Below the pieces are notes generated by a model. The model saw nothing but the letters and a program-made list of their open reading frames with translations. It made no database searches and was not told where the DNA came from. Positions 6,774-15,586 of a stretch of DNA of 35,748 bases are shown in pieces. Made by a program: the position numbers and the translations under genes. The DNA comes from Clostridia bacterium. GTDB taxonomy: Bacteria > Bacillota > Clostridia > Oscillospirales > Acutalibacteraceae. Location: NCBI GenBank assembly GCA_017531385.1, contig JAFXLD010000003.1:1-35748 (forward strand), read 5' to 3'. The first letter of the stretch is position 1; each line of letters opens with the position of its first letter.

Positions 6774-8012
6774 ATGACAGCTTACGAAATTGCAAAAAAC
6801 GAATATGCGGCACTTGGTGTTGACACCGAAAGTGCAATTGAAAAATTAAAAAATATAACAGTTTCAGTTCATTGCTGGCAGGGTGATGACGTTACGGGTT
6901 TTGACTCAAAGGAAGCTCTTTCGGGCGGTATCCAGACAACAGGTAACTATCCCGGCAAGGCGACCACCCCCGAACAGCTTATGGCTGACATCGACAAGGC
7001 TTTTTCACTTATCCCCGGCAAAAAGAAGCTCAATCTTCACGCAAGCTATGCTATTTTTGAAGACGGTGAATTTGCAGACAGAGATGCTCTTAAACCCTCT
7101 CATTTTTCAAAATGGGTCGAATTCGCAAAAGCAAGAAATATGGGCATTGACTTCAACCCCACACTTTTCTCACACCCTATGGTAAAAGACAATCTCACAC
7201 TCTCATCACCCGATGAGAATGTAAGAAAATTCTGGATTGAGCATTGCAGACGCTGTGTAGAAATTTCCGAATATTTCGCAAACGAAACAGGCATTCCCTG
7301 TGTTATGAACATCTGGATTCCCGACGGATATAAGGACATTCCCGCCGACAGACTCGCTCCCAGAAAGCGTTTCAAGGAGTCACTTGACGCAATCCTCGAT
7401 ATGCCCTATGACAAATCAAAGGTTTATGTAACACTCGAATCAAAGGTTTTCGGCATCGGTCTTGAGGCTTACACAGTAGGTTCTGCCGAGTTTGCTCTCA
7501 GCTATGCAGACTACAAGGGCATCACTCCCCTTATGGACAACGGTCACTATCATCCCACAGAAATGGTTTCCGATAAAATCTCATCAATGCTCCTTTTCCA
7601 CGATAAAATTGCACTTCACATCACAAGACCCATGCGCTGGGACTCCGACCATGTTGTTCTTTTCGATGATGAAACAAAGGAAATTGCAAAGGAAATCGTC
7701 AGAAATGATGCTCTCGACAGAGTTTTCATCGCAACAGACTATTTCGATGCTTCAATCAACCGTATTTCTGCATGGATTACAGGTGTAAGAAATGTCAAGA
7801 AGGCTCTGCTTTTCGCACTCCTTGAGCCAAATGCAAAAATGCAGGCTCTTCAGGAAGAAAACGCAATGACCGAGCTTATGGTGCTTCAGGAAGAAATGAA
7901 AACTGCTCCCTTCGGTGCAGTATGGAATGAGTATCTGAGAAGAGAAAACACAAGCGTTTCATATATTGACGAAATTAAAAAATACGAAAAGGAAGTTCTG
8001 GTGAACAGATAA
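6774..8012 (+). CDS. rhaA: L-rhamnose isomerase
   Basis: Converts L-rhamnose to L-rhamnulose in the cytoplasm, the first step of rhamnose catabolism. The 412-residue product is full length for RhaA. The N-terminus carries the family segment SVHCWQGDDVTGF (31-43) and GIQTTGNYPGKA. Metal-binding residues of the TIM barrel are recognisable: Glu222 (LESKVFG), Asp255 and His258 (MDNGHYHP), Asp290/His293 (RWDSDHVV) and Asp322/Asp325 (TDYFD). AGGAGG lies five bases before the ATG. Its stop codon overlaps the start of the aldolase gene by one base, so the two are translationally coupled. No rhamnulokinase lies between them, unlike the classical rhaBAD order. Confidence 0.96.
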   Translation: MTAYEIAKNEYAALGVDTESAIEKLKNITVSVHCWQGDDVTGFDSKEALSGGIQTTGNYPGKATTPEQLMADIDKAFSLIPGKKKLNLHASYAIFEDGEFADRDALKPSHFSKWVEFAKARNMGIDFNPTLFSHPMVKDNLTLSSPDENVRKFWIEHCRRCVEISEYFANETGIPCVMNIWIPDGYKDIPADRLAPRKRFKESLDAILDMPYDKSKVYVTLESKVFGIGLEAYTVGSAEFALSYADYKGITPLMDNGHYHPTEMVSDKISSMLLFHDKIALHITRPMRWDSDHVVLFDDETKEIAKEIVRNDALDRVFIATDYFDASINRISAWITGVRNVKKALLFALLEPNAKMQALQEENAMTELMVLQEEMKTAPFGAVWNEYLRRENTSVSYIDEIKKYEKEVLVNR

Positions 8013-8827
8013 TGAAAGATATACTTACAGCTCCCTTTGTGGAAGAAATGAAAAAAATGACAGCAAATATGTACCGTCTCGGCTGGGATGAAAGAAACGG
8101 CGGTAACATCAGCTATATGCTCGAAAACGACGAAGTTTACGAATATCTTGATAAAGATACCGTTCTTCGCACAATTCCCACAGGTTTTGATGCAACTGAC
8201 CTTATCGGAAGAATTTTTATCGTTACAGGTACAGGTAAATATTTCAAGAATGTGGAGTATGATCCCGAAACAAATCTCGGCATTATCAGAATCGCAGAAG
8301 ACGGAACAACAGCCGAGCTTCTCTGGGGCTACAAGGACGGCGGAAAGTTCACATCCGAACTCCCTGCACACCTTATGAGCCACATGGCAAGACTTAAAGT
8401 TGATCCCGACAACAGAGTTGTTATGCATTCACATCCTACATATACTCTTGCGATGAACTATGTTCATGAGCTTGACGAAAAGAGTTTCACTCATACTCTC
8501 TGGGAAATGTGTACAGAGTGCATCGTTGTTTTCCCCGACGGTGTAGGTGTTCTCCCCTGGATGCTCTGCGGAACAAACTCCATAGGCGAAGCAACCGCAA
8601 AGAAAATGGAAGAATTCCGTCTTGTTGTATGGGGTATGCACGGAATTTACGGTGCAGGTAAAAACCTTGACGAAACTTTCGGTCTTATCGAAACAGTTGA
8701 AAAAGCTGCCGAGATTTATATGCTCACAGCTCATCTTCCACGCAAAAATACAATCAAAGACGAAGAAATGGTTGAACTTGCAGAGTTCTTCGGTGTAAAG
8801 TACCGTAAAGATTTCCTTGACTTATAA
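8012..8827 (+). CDS. rhaD: Rhamnulose-1-phosphate aldolase
   Basis: Class II zinc aldolase that splits L-rhamnulose 1-phosphate into dihydroxyacetone phosphate and L-lactaldehyde. The 271-residue product has the RhaD features: ERNGGNIS (27-34), TGTGKYF phosphate-binding loop (72-78), catalytic Glu116 in SELPAH, zinc ligands His139 and His141 (MHSHPT), and the third histidine His210 in GMHGIY. It starts on the last base of the rhaA stop codon and is followed by a terminator. A divergent paralogue is encoded at 27257-28075. The product still needs a rhamnulokinase that is not in this window. Confidence 0.95.
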   Translation: MKDILTAPFVEEMKKMTANMYRLGWDERNGGNISYMLENDEVYEYLDKDTVLRTIPTGFDATDLIGRIFIVTGTGKYFKNVEYDPETNLGIIRIAEDGTTAELLWGYKDGGKFTSELPAHLMSHMARLKVDPDNRVVMHSHPTYTLAMNYVHELDEKSFTHTLWEMCTECIVVFPDGVGVLPWMLCGTNSIGEATAKKMEEFRLVVWGMHGIYGAGKNLDETFGLIETVEKAAEIYMLTAHLPRKNTIKDEEMVELAEFFGVKYRKDFLDL

Positions 8828-8834
8828 TTTTCAT

Positions 8835-8860
8835 CTGCCGTCATTCAAATGGCGGCAGTT
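8835..8860 (+). terminator. Terminator of rhaA-rhaD
   Basis: CTGCCGTCAT (8835-8844) pairs with ATGGCGGCAG (8849-8858), with one G-T pair, followed by TTTT with an offset. Confidence 0.7.
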
Positions 8861-8907
8861 TTCACATATTTTATCAATTTCAGGGAATAATTACGACAAA
8901 AAAGACA

Positions 8908-8936
8908 TTGACAATTTTGTAAACAAGAAATATAAT
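8908..8936 (+). promoter_or_regulatory. Consensus sigma-A promoter for the SCP2-domain gene
   Basis: TTGACA (8908-8913) and TATAAT (8931-8936), perfect consensus hexamers with a 17-base spacer. High expression is likely. Confidence 0.85.
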
Positions 8937-8958
8937 TTAATATAAGGAGTGAGTTACA

Positions 8959-9447
8959 ATGACATTTATCGAAAAATTTAACCAGATCAAAAAGAAGTAC
9001 GGTAAAATTGATGAATCAAAGCTTACCGAACACTTCGCAGTTCAGGTTGAAATGACAGATGAAGATTGCGGCGGCATATTCTATATTGCATATATGAACG
9101 GTCCTTTTGCCATTGAGCCTTATGACTATTATGACAACACTGCAATCATCAGAGTGTCAAGCAAGGTGCTTGAAAACATTCTTTCCTGCAAAGCAGATCC
9201 CATGGAAGCTTTCTTCGCAGGTGAAATTCAGGTTGAGGGTGACATAAGCCATGCTCTTATGCTTGTTGAGCTTATGAAAAAAGAACCCAAGCCCAGAAAG
9301 CCCAGAAAAGCAAAGACTGAAGAAAAAGCAGAAGTGAAAGAAGAAAAGAAACCTGCTAAAGAGAAGGCACCTAAAAAAGAAAAGGCAGAAAAGAAGCCTG
9401 CTGCAAAAAAGACAACAAAGAAAACAGCGAAAAAAGACGCTGAATAA
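8959..9447 (+). CDS. SCP2-like domain protein with histone-H1-like Lys/Ala-rich tail
   Basis: Residues about 1-108 resemble a sterol carrier protein 2 fold: a beta-rich first half (GGIFYIAYMNG), then the family's hallmark AFFAGEIQVEGDISHALMLV helix-strand region (84-103). SCP2 domains bind hydrophobic ligands such as lipids. Residues about 109-162 are a low-complexity tail of K, A, P and E (KKPAAKKTTKKTAKK) like bacterial histone-H1-like or phasin-type tails, expected to be unstructured and to bind nucleic acid, phospholipid or polyphosphate. There is no signal peptide. It is a single-gene unit with a consensus promoter, GGAGTGAG ribosome site and its own terminator. The ligand is unknown. 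The tail could also be a region prone to length change, so related strains may differ there. Confidence 0.7.
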   Translation: MTFIEKFNQIKKKYGKIDESKLTEHFAVQVEMTDEDCGGIFYIAYMNGPFAIEPYDYYDNTAIIRVSSKVLENILSCKADPMEAFFAGEIQVEGDISHALMLVELMKKEPKPRKPRKAKTEEKAEVKEEKKPAKEKAPKKEKAEKKPAAKKTTKKTAKKDAE

Positions 9448-9451
9448 GTAC

Positions 9452-9485
9452 AAAAAATGCAGCCACAGAAGTGGTTGCATTTTTT
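9452..9485 (+). terminator. Terminator of the SCP2-domain gene
   Basis: A 15-bp stem with a G-T pair (9452-9466 with 9471-9485) around an AGAA loop, flanked by A-run and T-run. Confidence 0.85.
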
Positions 9486-9506
9486 GTTAGAATTGCATGC
9501 TGAATA

Positions 9507-9535
9507 TTGAATATACTTTTACTGTATGATATAAT
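9507..9535 (+). promoter_or_regulatory. Sigma-A promoter for the glmU-like-pth-mfd operon
   Basis: TTGAAT (9507-9512) and TATAAT (9530-9535) with a 17-base spacer. Confidence 0.75.
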
Positions 9536-9565
9536 AAATTGTTAGTGAAAAACGGAGTTGATTAT

Positions 9566-10726
9566 ATGAATATCAGCGCTATCATTCTTGCAGATAACAA
9601 AGAGCCTTTGAAGAATTCAAAAAAAGCAAAGGTTATGTGCGATGTGCTTTTCAAACCCATGATTGATTGGGTTATAAAGGCAGCAAAAGATGCAGGAACT
9701 GACAACATCTGTGTTGTTGCAGGGAAAAATCTGCCCTGTATCGAGTCACACATTAACGACAGTGAGATAAAAGTTTTTGCATCTCTGCAACAGGCAACAG
9801 AATCTGTCAATAAAGATATTATTATCATGTTAAACGGTGATAAACCGTTCATTGATACTAAAACAATAAAAAGTGCACTTGAAATCCACATAAATAACGG
9901 CAACGACAAAACCGTTATTTCAGAAGAAAGCATCGGATACTGCATCAATTCAGGGTCAATCGGAAAATCAGGACTAAAAACAGGAGTTTATGCTTCTTTA
10001 AACAAAAATATCGGACTTACTGCAAACACGGGCGCAGAGCTTAACCGTCTTAACGAAATCATGCGTCAGCTTCTTCTCGAAAATCTTATGAACAACGGGG
10101 TTGACATTCCCTGCACAGACGGTATAATAATAGGTCCCGACTGCAGTATCGGCTGCGACACAAAAATTCTGCCGAACACCATAATCTGCGGCAATGTCAC
10201 TATCGGTGAAGACTGTATAATCGGGCCCAATTCATACATTGAAAATGCTGAAATCGGCAACGGTGTAAAATTCAACAACGGTCAGATAAGAAATGCAAAG
10301 ATAATGAACAATGCAGATATCGGCCCCTTTGTACAGGTGCGTCCCGATGCCGTTATCGGTGACAATGTTCATCTTGGCAACTTCGTGGAAGTCAAGAATT
10401 CGGTTATTGACACAGGCACAAAGGTTTCTCACCTGACTTATGTGGGTGACTCAGATGTGGGCAAAGATGTCAACTTCGGTTGCGGTGTTGTTACGGTAAA
10501 CTTCACAGGCAAAACAAAGCACAGGACAATAATCAAAGACGGTGCTTTTATAGGCTGCAACACAAACCTTGTGGCTCCTGTTACGGTAGGTGAGAATTCC
10601 TACACGGCGGCAGGCTCAACCATCACTCAGGATGTGCCTGACAACACACTTGCAATTGCAAGAGAAAGACAAATAAACAAAGAAGGCTGGGTAAAGGAAA
10701 AACAGCCTTACAGAAAGAAAGTATAA
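9566..10726 (+). CDS. GlmU-like protein with intact acetyltransferase domain and degenerate uridylyltransferase domain
   Basis: Bifunctional GlmU makes UDP-GlcNAc, using an N-terminal uridylyltransferase and a C-terminal left-handed beta-helix acetyltransferase. Here the C-terminal half (about 180-386) is well preserved: hexapeptide repeats, RPDAVIGDNVHLGNFVEVK, the catalytic histidine (His289 in KVSHLTYVG), the NF-T-G counterpart of NYDG, and APVTVGENSYTAAGS. The N-terminal domain is about 70 residues shorter than usual and its nucleotide-binding loop (LAAGxGTRM) is replaced by LADNKEPLKNSKKAKVM; only the GDKP aspartate region survives. It probably acts as glucosamine-1-phosphate acetyltransferase, with uridylylation done elsewhere. 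The ATG at 9566 follows GGAG by 8 bases; an earlier in-frame start at 9539 is less likely. First gene of an operon with pth (12-base gap) and mfd. Confidence 0.85.
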   Translation: MNISAIILADNKEPLKNSKKAKVMCDVLFKPMIDWVIKAAKDAGTDNICVVAGKNLPCIESHINDSEIKVFASLQQATESVNKDIIIMLNGDKPFIDTKTIKSALEIHINNGNDKTVISEESIGYCINSGSIGKSGLKTGVYASLNKNIGLTANTGAELNRLNEIMRQLLLENLMNNGVDIPCTDGIIIGPDCSIGCDTKILPNTIICGNVTIGEDCIIGPNSYIENAEIGNGVKFNNGQIRNAKIMNNADIGPFVQVRPDAVIGDNVHLGNFVEVKNSVIDTGTKVSHLTYVGDSDVGKDVNFGCGVVTVNFTGKTKHRTIIKDGAFIGCNTNLVAPVTVGENSYTAAGSTITQDVPDNTLAIARERQINKEGWVKEKQPYRKKV

Positions 10727-10738
10727 AGGAACAGAAAA

Positions 10739-11362
10739 ATGGCTTTTTTTAAGAAGAAAACATCATCAATCTCAATGCCCGTATCGGGGCCTGTTGAATT
10801 TATTATTGCAGGTCTCGGAAATCCGGGCAAAGAATACGAGCTTTCACGCCACAATGCAGGTTTTCTCTGCCTTGATATTCTCTCTAACCGTGAAAACTTT
10901 AAAACAGACAGAATCAAATTCAAATCCGTCTGTGCGGACACAATGATAAACGGCCACAGATGCCTTATCATGCGTCCTCAGACCTACATGAATAACTCAG
11001 GTGAAGCAATCAGGGAAGCGGCCTCTTTTTATAAGATTCCTCCCGAAAGATGTATTGTTATTTTTGACGATATAGACATTTCACTCGGTGCTCTGAGAGT
11101 CAAGCGCAAAGGCTCTGCAGGCACACATAACGGAGTAAAGAGTATCATTTACCATCTTAATTCAGATAATTTCCCCAGAATCAAAATCGGTGTGGGCAGC
11201 AAACCTCATCCCGATTATGACCTGAAAGACTATGTTCTCGGCACATTCTCAAAGCAGGAACAGACAGTACTTAAAAACACAATGGAAAAGGCATGCGATG
11301 CTATCAACCTCATCGTAAGCGGTGATGTTGACAAAGCAATGATGACCTGCCAGATTAAATAA
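10739..11362 (+). CDS. pth: Peptidyl-tRNA hydrolase
   Basis: Releases tRNA from peptidyl-tRNA that has dropped off ribosomes. The 207-residue product carries every Pth signature: GLGNPGKEY (Asn28), catalytic His38 in SRHNAGF, TYMNNSG (Met84, Asn85), the Asp at FDDIDISLG (about 110-113) and GTHNGVKS (Asn131). About 18 extra residues precede the usual start, beginning MAFFKKK; AAGGAA seven bases before the ATG supports this long N-terminus. The glmU-pth-mfd order matches the glmU...spoVC-mfd neighbourhood of Bacillus-type genomes, and mfd begins 10 bases after the stop. Confidence 0.95.
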   Translation: MAFFKKKTSSISMPVSGPVEFIIAGLGNPGKEYELSRHNAGFLCLDILSNRENFKTDRIKFKSVCADTMINGHRCLIMRPQTYMNNSGEAIREAASFYKIPPERCIVIFDDIDISLGALRVKRKGSAGTHNGVKSIIYHLNSDNFPRIKIGVGSKPHPDYDLKDYVLGTFSKQEQTVLKNTMEKACDAINLIVSGDVDKAMMTCQIK

Positions 11363-11372
11363 CGGTGACGGT

Positions 11373-14300
11373 ATGAGTTCTTTTTCTTCACTCCTTGAAA
11401 ATAATCAGGAATATGCGTCAATTGAATACAGCGTCAGGAAAAAGACTCTGCCACTCGGTGTGCTGGGTCTTTCACTCACACCCAAAGCACATCTTGCAGC
11501 CACTCTTTGCGAAAATCTCGGCAAAAAAGCTCTCATAATAACCAACGATGAAGCTTCGGCAACAAAATTATGCGCAGACCTTGAATGTATGGGAATGAGA
11601 GCATCACTCTTCCCTGCTGCAGACAAGAATTTTCACACAGCCGAAAGCCGTTCAAGAGAATATGAACGAAAAAGGCTTGGCGTTTTAGGACTTATCACCG
11701 AGGGAAAGACCGATGCTGTCGTGTGCAGTATAGAAGCGGCAATGCAACTGACAATTCCGAAAAATGTACTTATCGAAAAATCAGTTACACTTAAAAACGG
11801 CAATGATACGGAGCTTGACAAAGCTGTTTCGGCTCTTATTGCGGCAGGCTATGTGCGTACAGATATGGTTGAGGGTGAGGGACATTTTGCTCTCAGAGGC
11901 TCAATTCTTGACTTCTTCCCTCCTGATTCGGCTTCGCCCATCCGTGCCGAATTCTGGGGTGACACCATCGATTCTATGGCTTATTTTGACATTCTTTCAC
12001 AGCGCAGAGGTGAAAGTGTTGACGAAATCAGAATCACTCCCGCAACGGAAATCGTTTTTGATGATGATTTAGTTTTTGCCGAAAAAATCGAAGCTCTTGC
12101 CCATTCTCTCAAGGGCAAAAAACACGATAAAATAAGAGAAAGTCTGTTTTCCGATGCAGACAGCATTAAAAATCATGTCCGTCTCGGCTGTGCAGACAAG
12201 TATCTGAATCTCGCTTATGAAAAATGCGACACAATTTTTGATTATTGCGGGGATTATCTGCTTTTTGCGGCAGAATCCCATAACATAAAAGAAAGAGCAG
12301 CCACAGCAACAAAGCTTCTGAATGAAGACATAAAAATGATGTTTGAAGACGGTGTACTCTGCAAAGGAATCGACACTTATGCAATAAAATGGAGCGATGT
12401 TGTTTCATTCTATGAAAAAATGGGTGTTATTTATCTTGACAACTTTGCCCGTGGTTCATTTGACACTCCCGTTAAAGACCTTGTGACAATGAATGTGCGT
12501 CAGACATCGCCATGGGAAGGCTCACTGACCGTGCTCATGGATGACCTGCGTCCTGATATCGCAAGAGGATACACTGCAGTTGTTCTTGCAGGTACGGGGA
12601 AAGCGGCAAAAAGTCTTTGCGAAGACCTGAACGATGACGGTTTTGCCTGCAACTACTTCCCTGCTGCTCCCTCTTCTTTCATAAAAGGTCAGGTTAATAT
12701 CATTGCAGGTGCACTCAGCTTCGGAATGGATTACCCCGGCGAAAAGCTGAGAATTATAACTTCGGGCAGATACAAAAGTGACGGCATAAAGCGTGCATCA
12801 AAAAAGAAAAAGTTCCACGATATAAGTCAGGGGCTTCATTCAATCGAAGAACTTCACAAGGGCGACTATGTTGTTCATTCCATACACGGTATCGGCATTT
12901 TTGACGGTATTGTGGATATGATGGTTTCAGGAGTCCGTAAAGATTATATAAAAATCAGGTATGTGGGTGCAGATGTGCTTTATGTGCCCGTTACTCAGCT
13001 TGACCTTGTTTCAAAATACATCGGTCCCCGTGATGAAGGCGGAAAAGGTGTAAAAATCAACAAACTCGGCTCAGACAGCTGGGCAAAAACGAAGGCCAGA
13101 GTCAAGGGCGCTGTCAAAGACATGGCAAAGGAGCTTCTTGCTCTCTATGCAAAACGCCACAGCACACCCGGTTATTCATTCTCTCCCGATATTGATATGC
13201 AGAGCGATTTCGAGCGCCGTTTTGAATTTGACGAAACAGACGACCAGCTCCGTTGCATATATGAAATCAAGCAGGACATGGAAAAACCATACCCCATGGA
13301 CAGACTTCTCTGCGGTGATGTTGGTTTCGGAAAAACTGAGGTTGCCCTGAGAGCCGCATTCAAATGTATTGCAGACGGCAAACAATGTGCCATTCTTGTA
13401 CCAACAACAATTCTTGCGCTTCAGCATTATCGCACATTGATGCGCCGTTTTGAAGGTTTTCCCGTAAGAATAGAAATGCTGTCACGTTTCAGAAACGCAA
13501 AACAGCAGTCAAAGATAATCGAAGATGTTAAAAAAGGCTATATTGATGTCATCGTCGGCACCCACAGAATTATTTCAAAAGATGTAAAATTCAAGGATCT
13601 GGGGCTTGTTATAATCGACGAAGAACAGCGTTTCGGTGTTGCACAGAAGGAAAAATTCAAAACTGTTTTTCCGTCTGTTGATGTGCTCACACTCTCTGCA
13701 ACACCCATTCCCAGAACGCTTAACATGGCGATGACAGGCATCCGTGATATGTCCGTTATTGAAGAGGCTCCCCTTGACCGTTCTCCCGTTCAGACTTATG
13801 TAATGGAGCACGATATGGGTATACTTGCCGAAGCCATGGAAAAAGAACTGCGTCGTGGCGGTCAGATTTATTACCTTTACAACAAGGTGGAAGATATTGA
13901 AGAAAAAGCGGCAGAAATCCGTAAATTCATTCCCGAAGCAAACATTGCCGTGGCTCACGGAAAAATGGCAGAGGAAGAACTTAGCGAAGTATGGCGTCAG
14001 CTTCTTGACGGTGAAATTCAGATTCTCGTCTGCACAACAATCATTGAAACGGGTGTTGACGTGCCGAATGTAAACACCCTCATCATTGAAAATGCAGACA
14101 GAATGGGACTTGCACAGCTTCATCAGATAAGAGGCAGAGTCGGAAGATCATCAAGACGAGGTTTTGCGTATTTCACATTCAGACGAGGTAAAGAGCTTTC
14201 GGAAATCGCACAGAGACGTCTTTCTGCAATACGGGAATACACCGAGTTCGGTTCAGGCTTCAAAATCGCAATGAAAGACCTTGAAATCCGGGGTGCAGGC

Positions 14301-14858
14301 AATATTCTGGGCGCAAAACAGCACGGACATCTTGAGGCTGTGGGCTATGATATGTATCTGCAGATGCTTTCCGAGGCTGTCAGCGAAGAACAGACACAGG
14401 AAGTCAGAGAGCCCGAAAGAGAATGTCTTGTTGACATCAGAATTGATGCACACATTCCCGAAAAATATATTGATTCCATTCCGCAAAGACTTGCAATGTA
14501 CAGAAAAATTGCATCTATCAGAAGCGAAGACGGGGCTTCCGATGTTCTTGATGAGCTTATCGACCGTTACGGTGATGTTCCCGAAAGTGTGAACGGACTT
14601 ATCACAGTTGCGCTCATCAGAAACTCGGCTGTAAAACATAAAATATATGAAATCAAGCAGAACGGCAATAATCTTCTGCTTTATTCCGACAATATTGATG
14701 CCGCACAGGTTGCCACTCTGGCAAAAGCAATGCGTGGAAGAATTCTTGTCAGTGCTGCCGCAAAGCCCTATATTTCAGTCAAAGTTGTAAACGGCGAACA
14801 ACCGCTCGACACATTAAGGCTTGTGATGAAGCTGATGGATAAAACCGATACTGAATAA
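11373..14858 (+). CDS. mfd: Transcription-repair coupling factor Mfd
   Basis: DNA translocase that removes RNA polymerase stalled at lesions and recruits nucleotide excision repair. At 1161 residues it is full length. Order: N-terminal UvrB-like region (about 1-350), RNA-polymerase-interacting domain near residues 490-560 (GDYVVHSIHGIGIFDGI), RecG-like helicase core with Walker A GDVGFGKTE (about 647-655), a DEEQRFG box (about 749-755), motif III SATPIPRT, then motif VI QIRGRVGRS and a C-terminal D7-type domain. No frame break is seen. The ribosome site (GGTGACGGT) is weak, consistent with translation following pth ten bases upstream. A terminator follows at once. Confidence 0.97.
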   Translation: MSSFSSLLENNQEYASIEYSVRKKTLPLGVLGLSLTPKAHLAATLCENLGKKALIITNDEASATKLCADLECMGMRASLFPAADKNFHTAESRSREYERKRLGVLGLITEGKTDAVVCSIEAAMQLTIPKNVLIEKSVTLKNGNDTELDKAVSALIAAGYVRTDMVEGEGHFALRGSILDFFPPDSASPIRAEFWGDTIDSMAYFDILSQRRGESVDEIRITPATEIVFDDDLVFAEKIEALAHSLKGKKHDKIRESLFSDADSIKNHVRLGCADKYLNLAYEKCDTIFDYCGDYLLFAAESHNIKERAATATKLLNEDIKMMFEDGVLCKGIDTYAIKWSDVVSFYEKMGVIYLDNFARGSFDTPVKDLVTMNVRQTSPWEGSLTVLMDDLRPDIARGYTAVVLAGTGKAAKSLCEDLNDDGFACNYFPAAPSSFIKGQVNIIAGALSFGMDYPGEKLRIITSGRYKSDGIKRASKKKKFHDISQGLHSIEELHKGDYVVHSIHGIGIFDGIVDMMVSGVRKDYIKIRYVGADVLYVPVTQLDLVSKYIGPRDEGGKGVKINKLGSDSWAKTKARVKGAVKDMAKELLALYAKRHSTPGYSFSPDIDMQSDFERRFEFDETDDQLRCIYEIKQDMEKPYPMDRLLCGDVGFGKTEVALRAAFKCIADGKQCAILVPTTILALQHYRTLMRRFEGFPVRIEMLSRFRNAKQQSKIIEDVKKGYIDVIVGTHRIISKDVKFKDLGLVIIDEEQRFGVAQKEKFKTVFPSVDVLTLSATPIPRTLNMAMTGIRDMSVIEEAPLDRSPVQTYVMEHDMGILAEAMEKELRRGGQIYYLYNKVEDIEEKAAEIRKFIPEANIAVAHGKMAEEELSEVWRQLLDGEIQILVCTTIIETGVDVPNVNTLIIENADRMGLAQLHQIRGRVGRSSRRGFAYFTFRRGKELSEIAQRRLSAIREYTEFGSGFKIAMKDLEIRGAGNILGAKQHGHLEAVGYDMYLQMLSEAVSEEQTQEVREPERECLVDIRIDAHIPEKYIDSIPQRLAMYRKIASIRSEDGASDVLDELIDRYGDVPESVNGLITVALIRNSAVKHKIYEIKQNGNNLLLYSDNIDAAQVATLAKAMRGRILVSAAAKPYISVKVVNGEQPLDTLRLVMKLMDKTDTE

Positions 14859-14861
14859 AAA

Positions 14862-14886
14862 AAGGAGCTGTTCCGCACAGCTCCTT
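14862..14886 (+). terminator. Terminator of the glmU-like-pth-mfd operon
   Basis: AAGGAGCTGT (14862-14871) pairs perfectly with ACAGCTCCTT (14877-14886), followed by a T-rich stretch. An A-run precedes it, so it may also stop the convergent gene at 14898. Confidence 0.75.
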
Positions 14887-14897
14887 CCGTATTTTTA

Positions 14898-15542
14898 TTA
14901 TAATTTTGAAAAACCGTAACTATTGATAAGTGCGTCGATTTTCACCTTTTCCTTACACAAGGGACATTCATGTGCAGGCACTGTGAAATAATCTTTCAGG
15001 TCATTGGGATTGAATACAGATTCAACAGGATAACCGCCGCACTCTGTCTGTGTTGCGAATATAGATGCAATACCGACAACCTCACCGCCGTAATATCTGA
15101 CAGCATCAATAGCTGAATTTGCAGTATGACCTGTTGCAACGGAAACTGCAAGAACAAGAACGTGCTTATCCTTTACCATGGGCACGATATTATCTCTGAA
15201 CAGAAGCTGCGAGTTGCCTGTCATTTCGGGAGTTACAACATAAATTGTCTGATGTGCATTTATGTTTATAAATGAATTCTTTGTGAGTTCATCTGCAAGA
15301 CAGGTGCCGATAACTTCCGTACCGTCAAGGCAGAGAATTGTGTCAACAATCTTTGTGTTATAGTTATAATTACGGCAGAGTTCTTTTGCAACAGCTTTTG
15401 CTTCGGAAAGTCTGGATTTCTGTGCGGCAACGTCAATATAATAGTTGCTGTGAGAATGAGAGGAAACAAAATGTCCCTTTGATGCACGAAGAACAAGATC
15501 GCTGTAATTAGTCGTAATTTTTGTAGTTTTTTGTGTAGGCAT
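14898..15542 (-). CDS. Orotate-phosphoribosyltransferase-like protein
   Basis: A 214-residue type I phosphoribosyltransferase fold. The N-terminus resembles OPRT (LRASKGHFVSSHSHSNYYID), and the PRPP-loop region VLVLAVSVATGHTANSA (128-144) aligns with the usual hydrophobic-DD-ATGGT motif, but both acidic residues are missing. A CPLC pair (Cys193, Cys196) near the C-terminus may bind metal. It is therefore either a PRTase with unusual chemistry or a non-catalytic binding or regulatory protein in the manner of PurR/PyrR-type PRTases. No pyrimidine genes are nearby. The ATG at 15542 has AAGGAGG eight bases upstream; an earlier in-frame start at 15632 reads through the promoter region and is rejected. 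A perfect palindrome at 15587-15604 lies about 45 bases upstream. Confidence 0.75.
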   Translation of the reverse strand: MPTQKTTKITTNYSDLVLRASKGHFVSSHSHSNYYIDVAAQKSRLSEAKAVAKELCRNYNYNTKIVDTILCLDGTEVIGTCLADELTKNSFININAHQTIYVVTPEMTGNSQLLFRDNIVPMVKDKHVLVLAVSVATGHTANSAIDAVRYYGGEVVGIASIFATQTECGGYPVESVFNPNDLKDYFTVPAHECPLCKEKVKIDALINSYGFSKL

Positions 15543-15586
15543 TAAAAATACCTCCTTGATTTTTTGTTTACACCTATAATATGTGT

